Source: an uncultured Flavobacteriales bacterium
Lineage (GTDB): Bacteria > Bacteroidota > Bacteroidia > Flavobacteriales_D > Crocinitomicaceae
Direction: 5' to 3'
DNA length: 5,167 nucleotides
Assembly: GCA_903899795.1 (NCBI GenBank)
Contig: CAIUKX010000536.1
Span: 1-5,167, forward strand
Shown here: piece by piece, positions 1-5,167 of the stretch
Layout of the letters: each line of letters opens with the position of its first letter
How positions within the stretch are numbered: the stretch's first letter is position 1
Position numbers and translations under genes: made by a program
The notes under the pieces: generated by a model
The model's input: the letters and a program-made list of their open reading frames with translations, nothing else
What the model was told of the DNA's origin: nothing
The model's database searches: none

Positions 1-1629
1 ACGGTAGATTTCTTCATACTCAATATCGCATCTGGTTTCAGCTTCTTCTTCGAAGAATTCTTTTTTACCGTTTTCAGCATAATAAGAGAATACATATTTT
101 TTACAAGGTTGAAGGGATGTAAAGAAAGTTCCGTCTCTTAAACGTGGGAAAACTGATTTAGAAGTTGTATCGTCACAATTCACACAGTGAACAGATAGTA
201 ACAAATCTTGTGGAAATGGTTTTCCATAAGCAGTTTTGATAATACCTCTCAAGGCAGCAACATTTTTAACTCCAACTCCTTCATTGTGAATTTCATAAAT
301 ATCTTTTTCCCCAAATCCATCTTTTCGGAAGGATGAAAAATAACCTTTTTTACCGTCAATAGTTGTGGTGTAAAATACATCATCACCAGTTCCATTGATT
401 GGATAGCCAAGATTGATTGGAATGGACCATTCATTATTGTCATCACGGATAGCTTGAAAAATATCAAATCCTCCCATACTCAATGCACCATTACTGGAAA
501 AGTATAGTGTTTTGTTATCTGAACCTATGAACGGGCAGTCTTCATCAAAAGGAGTATTGATATTTGGACCAAGGTTTTTGGGAGCACTCCAAGAACCATC
601 AGGAAGTTTTACAACTCGGTAGATATCTCTTCCTCCCATTCCTCCGGGTCTATCCGAAACAAAATACATGTTTTGCCCATCAATAGTTGTTGTAATGTGA
701 GTTTCCCAATATTTGGTATTCATATCTTTAATCGTCATTGGCTGAACCTGTTGAAAGGTATTCGTTTTGAAGTCGGAATAAAAAATATCACCACCACCGG
801 TGTTATCCTGATACACATAGATTCTTCTTTCATCGGGACTGACAGCTATAGTTGCTTCATTGCGCTGAGGTTCACAAAAACTTAATTTTTCAGGAGTAAT
901 CCAAGCATCTTTTTTTCCTTTGTCCTTATAACTTACGTAAATATCCTCCGGATAATCATGCAATAGATCATCTCTGTATTGGTCTGTTGAACCATCTTGC
1001 CAAGGACGTCTGGATGTGAAGTAAAGTGCTTGACCATCAAGCGATATAACCGGAGAATAATCCGGATATTCTGAGTTGACTACATTACCGATGTTATCAA
1101 TTTTTGTTTTTTTAGGATTCGCAATTTGATTCAAGGCAATATCACATTGTAAAAGACTTACATTTACAAGTGCATTTAATTCGGAATCATTATCGCTGTA
1201 ACTAAAGTAATTTGTATAATATTGTTTTGCTTTTTCAATTTCTTCATTTAAGTGGTAACATCTACCGATATAATAATGAATATCATAAGAGCAGGTTGTA
1301 TCTTCAATTGCAAAAATATCGAAGTCTTTACTTACTCCAGGTAATGCTTTTAGAAAAAATTGTAATGCTTTTTTATAATCAGAGTGGGAGCGAAGAAGAA
1401 CCAATCCTTTTCTGTAATTATAATTGTTATTATCCGGATTAATTTGAATCAATCGATTTACCAATATTTCAGCGAGATACAATCGATTTTCTTCAATAAG
1501 TCTTGCACTTTCACTTTCCAATTCGATAGCTGTGGCTTGAGCAGCCATTTTTCTAGCTTGGCTTTCGGTCATCTGTGCAAATGACAATACGGGTAGTAGA
1601 AATAATAATAGGAATGATGTAATTTTCAT
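1..1629 (-). CDS. Exported TPR / PD40 beta-propeller / CRD envelope protein, PorE- or OmpA-family-like (3' end missing)
   Basis: I translated 543 codons from the ATG at 1629 to the window edge with no stop, so the C-terminus is missing. Residues 1-19 look like a Sec signal peptide (Lys then a Leu-rich core, likely cut after SFA before Gln19); there is no lipobox Cys. Residues about 45-165 are helical and TPR-like. Residues about 185-450 carry five PD40-type blades, each with a D-G-x-x-Y-F or similar strand followed by a Gly-rich turn and DIF/DIY: near 197-206, 273-293, 316-337, 371-391 and 424-446. From about 456 a carboxypeptidase-regulatory-like domain begins (LRGIIKTAYGKPFP) and is cut by the edge. 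In the Bacteroidota this order is normally followed by an OmpA peptidoglycan-binding domain, as in the T9SS component PorE, which is known to have a five-bladed propeller. The phylum has several paralogues with the same order, so a PorE assignment is only possible. The likely role is a periplasmic or outer-membrane-associated protein tied to peptidoglycan. The start is the first ATG before the signal peptide; no Shine-Dalgarno is visible. Confidence 0.87.
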   Translation of the reverse strand, partial: MKITSFLLLFLLPVLSFAQMTESQARKMAAQATAIELESESARLIEENRLYLAEILVNRLIQINPDNNNYNYRKGLVLLRSHSDYKKALQFFLKALPGVSKDFDIFAIEDTTCSYDIHYYIGRCYHLNEEIEKAKQYYTNYFSYSDNDSELNALVNVSLLQCDIALNQIANPKKTKIDNIGNVVNSEYPDYSPVISLDGQALYFTSRRPWQDGSTDQYRDDLLHDYPEDIYVSYKDKGKKDAWITPEKLSFCEPQRNEATIAVSPDERRIYVYQDNTGGGDIFYSDFKTNTFQQVQPMTIKDMNTKYWETHITTTIDGQNMYFVSDRPGGMGGRDIYRVVKLPDGSWSAPKNLGPNINTPFDEDCPFIGSDNKTLYFSSNGALSMGGFDIFQAIRDDNNEWSIPINLGYPINGTGDDVFYTTTIDGKKGYFSSFRKDGFGEKDIYEIHNEGVGVKNVAALRGIIKTAYGKPFPQDLLLSVHCVNCDDTTSKSVFPRLRDGTFFTSLQPCKKYVFSYYAENGKKEFFEEEAETRCDIEYEEIYR

Positions 1630-1649
1630 AGTTTATCAAAATAATAAGA

Positions 1650-1675
1650 CCTTCTTAAAACTGAATTCAAGAAGG
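1650..1675 (-). terminator. Candidate weak intrinsic terminator after the E2 gene
   Basis: Read on the minus strand, CCTTCTTGAA at 1675-1666 pairs with the segment 1659-1650. This gives a 10-pair stem with one G-U pair and a 6-base loop. It begins 25 bases after the E2 stop codon and is followed by the T-rich stretch TCTTATTATTTTG. The T run is interrupted, so termination may be partial, and the downstream PorE-like gene could still receive some read-through. The stem is also fairly AT-rich. Confidence 0.42.
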
Positions 1676-1700
1676 CACTACGAAAATAATCATTTTTATT

Positions 1701-3074
1701 TTACAATTCTCTATTTACGTCAAATTGTTCTAGATAATCTGCCACTCGTCGAACAAATTGCCCACCTAGTGCCCCGTCTACTACACGATGGTCGTAGGAG
1801 TGAGAAAGGAACATTTTTTGTCTGATTCCGATGAAATCACCATCAGGTGTTTCGATAACAGCAGGAACTTTTCGGATAGCTCCCAATGCTAAAATTGCAA
1901 CTTGCGGTTGATTGATAATTGGTGTTCCCATCACATTTCCAAATGTTCCTACATTCGTCACTGTGTATGTTCCACCTTGAATGTCTTCCGGTTTCAATTT
2001 ATTTCCTCTTGCTTTGTTTGCCATTTCGTTGACACTTTTTGCCAAACCTGTAAGGTTCAATCGATCTGCATTTTTGATGACGGGAACGATTAAGTTACCT
2101 GAAGGTAAAGCTGTTGCCATTCCAACATTGATGTCTTTTCTGATAATGATGTTTGTTCCGCTTACAGAAACATTTACCATTGGGAAATCTTTAATCGCTT
2201 TCACAATTGCTTCCATGAAGATTGGTGTGAATGTGATGCTTTCTCCTTCGCGTTTTTCAAAATCTTTTTTGACTTTGTTTCTCCAGTTTACAATGTTTGT
2301 AACATCTGCTTCAACGTATGATGTAACGTGAGGAGAAACATGAACTGACATCACCATGTGATCAGCGATCAGTTTTCTCATGCGATCCATTTCAACGATT
2401 TCGTCACCTGGATTAACAGTCACTACCGGTTCTTTAATTCCTGCAATTGTTCCACCTCCTAATTGTGTCGATGCAGCAACAGGAGCTACCTGTGAAGTAG
2501 GAGCTGATATTGTCTCTGTTTTTGGAGCAGGTGCAGCTACGACAGCAGTGCCTCTGTTATCCAAATAGTCTAAGATATCTTTTTTAGTAACTCTACCACC
2601 TTGTCCTGTACCTGAAAGCGCTTCCAATTCATTCATTGAAATATTTTCTTTTTCAGCGATACTTCTTACGAGCGGAGAATAAAATTTTCCTGAGGCACCA
2701 TTTTTTTCAATGGTTTCAGAAATACCATTCGCATAGGAAACAACAGTTTCAATTGTTTTTGTAATTTCTTCTGCTGATACGGAAGCTGAAGCAACTTCTT
2801 TAGCAGGCTCAGCTGAAACCGAACCGCTATCTCCATCTGTTGAAATAATTGCGATAACATCTCCTACCTGTGCAACCTGATCTTTTTCAAACAATCGTTT
2901 GATCAATACTCCAGCAGCTTCTGATGGTAATTCGTTGTCCACTTTATCGGTAGCAACTTCCACCAATGGCTCGTCCATATTCACGGTATCACCGATATTT
3001 TTTAACCAATTGGTAATCGTAGCTTCAATTACGCTTTCTCCCATTTTTGGAAGTCTAATTTCAATTTGTGCCAT
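1701..3074 (-). CDS. Dihydrolipoamide acyltransferase (E2) of a 2-oxo acid dehydrogenase complex, branched-chain-type
   Basis: This 457-residue protein is the core acyltransferase of a 2-oxo acid dehydrogenase complex. It moves an acyl group from the E1-loaded lipoyl arm to coenzyme A in the cytoplasm. Domains in order: a single lipoyl domain (about 2-79) with the lipoylated lysine as Lys44 in ATDKVDNE; an acidic Ala/Ser-rich linker (80-129); an E3-binding domain (about 130-171, YSPLVRSIAEKENI then GTGQGGRVTKKDIL); an Ala/Pro linker (172-210); and the catalytic domain (about 222-457). The active-site motif DHRVVDG is at 428-434, with His429 and Asp433, and the oxyanion-region motif TNVGTFG is at 373-379. 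All key residues are present and the length is normal. One lipoyl domain and the SVHVSPHVTSYVEADVT segment favour a branched-chain-type E2 over pyruvate E2; substrate specificity cannot be proven, and 2-oxoglutarate or another acid is possible. No E1 or E3 gene is adjacent. I chose the ATG at 3074, which directly begins the lipoyl domain, over an in-frame TTG at 3107 that lies within the promoter. Confidence 0.95.
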   Translation of the reverse strand: MAQIEIRLPKMGESVIEATITNWLKNIGDTVNMDEPLVEVATDKVDNELPSEAAGVLIKRLFEKDQVAQVGDVIAIISTDGDSGSVSAEPAKEVASASVSAEEITKTIETVVSYANGISETIEKNGASGKFYSPLVRSIAEKENISMNELEALSGTGQGGRVTKKDILDYLDNRGTAVVAAPAPKTETISAPTSQVAPVAASTQLGGGTIAGIKEPVVTVNPGDEIVEMDRMRKLIADHMVMSVHVSPHVTSYVEADVTNIVNWRNKVKKDFEKREGESITFTPIFMEAIVKAIKDFPMVNVSVSGTNIIIRKDINVGMATALPSGNLIVPVIKNADRLNLTGLAKSVNEMANKARGNKLKPEDIQGGTYTVTNVGTFGNVMGTPIINQPQVAILALGAIRKVPAVIETPDGDFIGIRQKMFLSHSYDHRVVDGALGGQFVRRVADYLEQFDVNREL

Positions 3075-3104
3075 AGTTTTGAATGGTATCAATATTTTAC
3101 GATG

Positions 3105-3134
3105 CAAAAATAGTCGAATATTCGTTTATTCCAA
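3105..3134 (-). promoter_or_regulatory. Bacteroidota-type promoter for the E2 gene
   Basis: On the minus strand a TTG at 3134-3132 is followed, after exactly 19 bases, by TATTTTTG at 3112-3105. The latter matches the Bacteroidota -7 consensus TAnnTTTG perfectly. Transcription would start near 3101, giving an untranslated leader of about 25 bases before the ATG at 3074. No Shine-Dalgarno is present, which is usual in this phylum. The spacing and perfect -7 match make this the best promoter in the window. Confidence 0.62.
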
Positions 3135-3146
3135 CAAGATTGCCAG

Positions 3147-3168
3147 TTGAACAAAAGTTTTTTGTCAA
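3147..3168. repeat. Imperfect inverted repeat upstream of the E2 promoter
   Basis: The arms TTG(A)ACAAAA at 3147-3156 and TTTTGTCAA at 3160-3168 are complementary over 9 pairs, with one bulged A at 3150 and a 3-base centre. The repeat is centred near -57 relative to the predicted E2 transcription start, just upstream of the -33 element. It could be an operator for a dimeric regulator or simply chance in AT-rich DNA. There is no T tract to suggest a terminator for either neighbouring gene. Confidence 0.3.
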
Positions 3169-3261
3169 GTTCTATCGAATTTTTAGCTTTTCTAGTTTTA
3201 AATCAATCAGAATACTAACGAATTTCTTGGAAGTAGTGTTTTATGTAGTCAAATTGACATC

Positions 3262-3304
3262 AAATAAAAAAGAGCCCGAAGTAATTGCTGCTTCAAGGCT
3301 CTTT
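3262..3304 (-). terminator. Intrinsic terminator of the secreted T9SS-sorted protein gene
   Basis: On the minus strand AAAGAGCC (3304-3297) pairs with GGCTCTTT (3276-3269). Inside it, GAAG (3294-3291) can pair with CTTC (3281-3278) around a 9-base loop. The stem is followed directly by a run of six T and then ATTTG. It begins about 50 bases after the TAA stop of the gene at 3354-4184. The complementary strand has only a broken T tract (TTTGTCTTTCTTTG), so the minus-strand direction is favoured. No plus-strand gene ends here. Confidence 0.82.
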
Positions 3305-3353
3305 GTCTTTCTTTGCTACAAGAAATGAAAATTATATCAAGGGAATATCTGAT

Positions 3354-4184
3354 TTATTCGCTGATGACTATTTTTCTGACTTCTGATTTTTTTCCTTGCT
3401 CCAAGTGGAGAAAATAAACTCCTTTTTGAAGTTTGGAAAGATCCATCTGAATATTCATTTGTTGATCAATAACTGTTTTTTCTTCTTCTGTTATCAGTTG
3501 CCCCTTCAGATCATAAATTTTTATTTTCAGTGGAGATTTGGAATCGTTTTGATATTGAATATTGATAAAATCTCTGGATGGATTTGGGGTGAGTGTTAAT
3601 TTGTCAAATTCATTTCCATTTGCTTTTTTCAGGGATTTTGGCATTGCATCTTTGTCATCGCTTGATAAGCTTTTGACTTCTATTTGTTTGGTAACGATAA
3701 TTCTGATTTCTCTGTTCATTTCTCCATTTTTTCCGGACTCTTTTTTGAAATCTTCGGTTAGAATCTTGAGTTCTTCTTCAATTAGCTTCATTTCTTCTTC
3801 CCTATTTTTTCCATCGAGATCAAAATTTTTGATGATGATGAGAGAATCTTCAGAAAATGTCTCAACGTTACCATTTTCATCGATTCTGATTTCAATATCT
3901 TGTTCGCCTTGAGGCATGGATTTGTTCTGGTGACGAATGATCATTGTTTTTTTCGATCTGTCATTGGGATCTACAATTTCTAGTTGATCACTCATCCCCA
4001 TACTTTTTAAGAAAGCATCAATGTCGCTTTGACTGTTGCCTTCGTAGCAGGTGTCAATTTGTGTAATGATTCCATCCTTGTTGTCGTTGATTTTGATGCA
4101 GACTTTCATTTTTTCTGTTTCCTGACCAAACAAACTTGTTACAGCGATTATTCCCAAGGCCGCTAAAATTGTTTTTGTTTTCAT
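3354..4184 (-). CDS. Secreted charged protein with a type A T9SS C-terminal sorting domain
   Basis: This complete 276-residue protein starts at the ATG at 4184 and ends at TAA. Residues 1-20 form a signal peptide (KTK, a hydrophobic core, likely cleavage after SLFG before Gln21). Residues 21-190 are unrecognised: rich in Lys, Glu and Asp, with beta-prone segments (KVCIKINDN at 27-35, DIEIRIDENG at 96-105, REIRIIVTK at 158-166), a probable charged helix at 126-150, and two Cys, 29 and 46. Residues about 193-276 match the Por secretion tail family: LTLTPNPSRDFINIQY, then IKIYDLKGQLI, then LSKLQKGVYFLHLEQGKKS and a final KIVI strand. In the Bacteroidota this domain sends proteins across the outer membrane by T9SS, usually with removal of the tail and surface attachment or release. 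The gene is divergent from a sensor kinase, has its own promoter-like -7 box and terminator, and is therefore probably monocistronic. Its role is unknown; control by the adjacent two-component system is an inference. Confidence 0.9.
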   Translation of the reverse strand: MKTKTILAALGIIAVTSLFGQETEKMKVCIKINDNKDGIITQIDTCYEGNSQSDIDAFLKSMGMSDQLEIVDPNDRSKKTMIIRHQNKSMPQGEQDIEIRIDENGNVETFSEDSLIIIKNFDLDGKNREEEMKLIEEELKILTEDFKKESGKNGEMNREIRIIVTKQIEVKSLSSDDKDAMPKSLKKANGNEFDKLTLTPNPSRDFINIQYQNDSKSPLKIKIYDLKGQLITEEEKTVIDQQMNIQMDLSKLQKGVYFLHLEQGKKSEVRKIVISE

Positions 4185-4211
4185 AATTTCTATTGTTTAA
4201 GATTGTTATGA

Positions 4212-4219
4212 CAAAAGTA
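4212..4219 (-). promoter_or_regulatory. -7 box of the secreted-protein gene, without a good -33 element
   Basis: TACTTTTG on the minus strand (4219-4212) matches TAnnTTTG exactly and would start transcription near 4208, about 24 bases before the ATG at 4184. At the expected -33 distance there is no TTG; the nearest is at 4250-4248, 28 bases away. The first GTTAAA repeat occupies the -33 area instead, which fits a promoter dependent on an activator. Confidence 0.52.
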
Positions 4220-4241
4220 GAGAGTCAATATCCCCTTCAGC

Positions 4242-4279
4242 GTTAAACAAAGGTTAAAGCCGGTTAAAGAAAAGTTAAA
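4242..4279. promoter_or_regulatory. Four helically phased GTTAAA direct repeats: candidate response-regulator operator
   Basis: GTTAAA occurs on the plus strand at 4242, 4253, 4263 and 4274, so successive copies are 11, 10 and 11 bases apart, about one DNA turn. Copies two to four are followed by G. All therefore face the same side of the helix, as expected for side-by-side binding of an OmpR-family response regulator. The array covers about -34 to -71 of the leftward promoter and ends just before the -33 TTG (4281) of the rightward promoter, so one bound array could act on both genes. The regulator itself is not in the window. Confidence 0.6.
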
Positions 4280-4280
4280 G

Positions 4281-4313
4281 TTGTCTCAACAAGCATGATT
4301 CGTCTTATTTTTG
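4281..4313 (+). promoter_or_regulatory. Candidate promoter of the histidine kinase gene
   Basis: TTG at 4281-4283 is followed after 22 bases by TATTTTTG at 4306-4313, a perfect TAnnTTTG match. The spacing is at the long end of the accepted range. Transcription would begin near 4317, almost on the GTG codons at 4318 and 4324, so the message would be leaderless or nearly so. That closeness lowers confidence in either the promoter or the start codon. Confidence 0.4.
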
Positions 4314-4323
4314 TGATGTGAAG

Positions 4324-5167
4324 GTGAGTAAACATAAATTTTTAGCTTTTTCATTTGCGCTTGTTTTGGTCGGAATTCTGATCATACAGGGTTATTGGAT
4401 TTTTTCGGTAATCAAAACCAAAACAAACAATTCGATGATTCCGTTTACAATGCTCTGCAGGGAACTATCAAGAAATTAGAAGAAAAAGAAAATGTGACAT
4501 TCATAAGTCGCTTCGGTAGTAATACCTTGAAACAATCCGGCTCTCCTATGTTGACTACTCAGCGTATAGAAATGATTTCAGGAACAAAAAAGAAACATCG
4601 AATTGAAACCTACGATTATAATTTTTCTGTTAATACGGATAAAAAAAACATCAAGATAATTGAAGAACATGCCAAACAGGCTCATGCAGTAAGCAAGTCA
4701 ATACAAGACAGTTTGTTAAATATCGAAATCAAACAGATGGGAGATGAGAAAGCGATGGACGAGAAATTATCAAAAATTGAAATTTTGATCCAAAAAATGG
4801 CTTCGTATTCGACTGATTCAATCAATAAATTACCCGATGGAAAGGATGTTGAAAAAATTCTCCGTAGAAAATTAAGACAGCAAAATATTGAGATTCCTTA
4901 TTTCATCGGAATTAAGGCAAATAAGAAGTTGAATTACAGAACGAAAAATGCCGATTCAACACAGTTGTTACAATCGTCTTATTTTACAGATCTATTTCCA
5001 GATGATTTTTTAAAAAGAAAAGGGAAATTATATGTTTATTTTCCTGATCGGCAGCGTTACATTTTTGCAGATACGATTGGCTTAATGATCGTCCTGTTAT
5101 TTTTTACGATTTCATTAATCGGTATGTTTTATTGGACATTATCCAATTTCAAAAAGCAAAAAAATCT
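4324..5167 (+). CDS. Sensor histidine kinase, N-terminal sensor half (3' end missing; apparent frameshift near 4428)
   Basis: The reading frame from GTG 4324 (or GTG 4318, two codons earlier) gives a first transmembrane helix at about residues 6-29, with a GILIIQGYWIFSV core, then IKTKTN. It then runs off frame and reaches TAG after 16 further codons. Moving back one base at 4428 restores a continuous frame to the window edge, beginning QFDDSVYNALQGTIKKLEEKE-like, about 245 codons. The joined protein has about 281 visible residues: TM1, a periplasmic sensor region of about 220 residues with a charged helical part, and TM2 at about 251-273, ending SNFKKQKN where a dimerisation (HisKA) domain would follow. 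TM1-periplasmic-TM2 with the Q-F-D-x-S-V-x-x-A-L motif after TM1 is typical of Bacteroidota kinases. No catalytic domain is visible, so the kinase call rests on this architecture and on the neighbouring operator-like repeats. The frame break could be a real mutation or a sequence error in an A-rich stretch. An internal ATG at 4548 is in the second frame but would lose TM1. Confidence 0.72.

Noticed and set aside
249..1584. Short open frames at 249-467, 673-885, 1212-1442 and 1384-1584
   Set aside because: All are covered by the continuous 543-codon minus-strand frame with recognisable signal peptide, TPR, PD40 and CRD parts.
1630..1700. A separate promoter for the PorE-like gene
   Set aside because: The best -7 candidate, TTATTTTG, has one mismatch, ends about 9 bases before the ATG, and has no correctly spaced TTG; too weak to annotate.
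1902..2568. Plus-strand open frames opposite the E2 gene (1902-2093, 1981-2331, 2380-2568)
   Set aside because: They lie antisense to a gene with full domain support, show no protein family features, and have no promoter or convincing start context.
3248..3258. Small palindrome GTCAAATTGAC just beyond the terminator T tract
   Set aside because: Only 5-base arms with no extension, far from either promoter; expected by chance in such DNA.
3396..3912. Plus-strand open frames opposite the T9SS-sorted protein (3396-3599, 3562-3912)
   Set aside because: Their Ser/Phe/Ile-rich products are the reverse-strand image of the Lys/Glu-rich gene; no start signal or family resemblance.
4280..4290. GTTG-TCT-CAAC short inverted repeat next to the GTTAAA array
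   Set aside because: Four-base arms are too short to separate from chance, although it overlaps the rightward -33 element.
4420..4430. Programmed -1 frameshifting in the kinase gene
   Set aside because: The bases AAAACAAACAA do not form an X-XXY-YYZ slippery heptamer in the starting frame, and no obvious downstream hairpin was seen, so a simple indel is likelier.

Overview
The window is AT-rich DNA from a member of the Bacteroidota. Three things point there: a type IX secretion (T9SS) C-terminal sorting domain on one protein, a TPR / PD40 beta-propeller / carboxypeptidase-regulatory-like envelope protein of the kind typical of that phylum, and promoters of the Bacteroidota type (TTG about 19 to 22 bases before TAnnTTTG) with no Shine-Dalgarno sequences before the genes. 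Genus or family cannot be fixed from this sequence alone.

Layout. Positions 1-1629 (minus strand) hold the first 543 codons of an exported protein resembling the T9SS component PorE and its OmpA-family paralogues; its C-terminus lies outside the window. Positions 1701-3074 (minus) hold a complete dihydrolipoamide acyltransferase (E2) of a 2-oxo acid dehydrogenase complex, most like the branched-chain type. Its start is best placed at the ATG at 3074, because the further in-frame TTG at 3107 lies inside a good promoter -7 box. Positions 3075-3353 are a 279-base spacer with the E2 promoter, an imperfect inverted repeat and a strong terminator for the gene upstream. Positions 3354-4184 (minus) encode a small, charged, secreted protein with a type A T9SS sorting domain. 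Positions 4185-4323 are a divergent regulatory region. From 4318/4324 to the right edge (plus) runs the sensor half of a membrane histidine kinase, broken by an apparent one-base frameshift near 4428.

How the parts relate. The most interesting part is the divergent region. Four direct GTTAAA repeats, spaced 11, 10 and 11 bases apart, sit between the secreted-protein gene and the kinase gene. They lie exactly where a DNA-binding response regulator could act on both promoters. This resembles in layout, not in homology, the cpxP / cpxRA arrangement of E. coli: a sensor kinase locus next to a divergent exported protein that is a likely output of the system. The E2 gene and the PorE-like gene look like ordinary separate units, with a modest hairpin between them. 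No mobile element, CRISPR array, rRNA or tRNA gene is seen.
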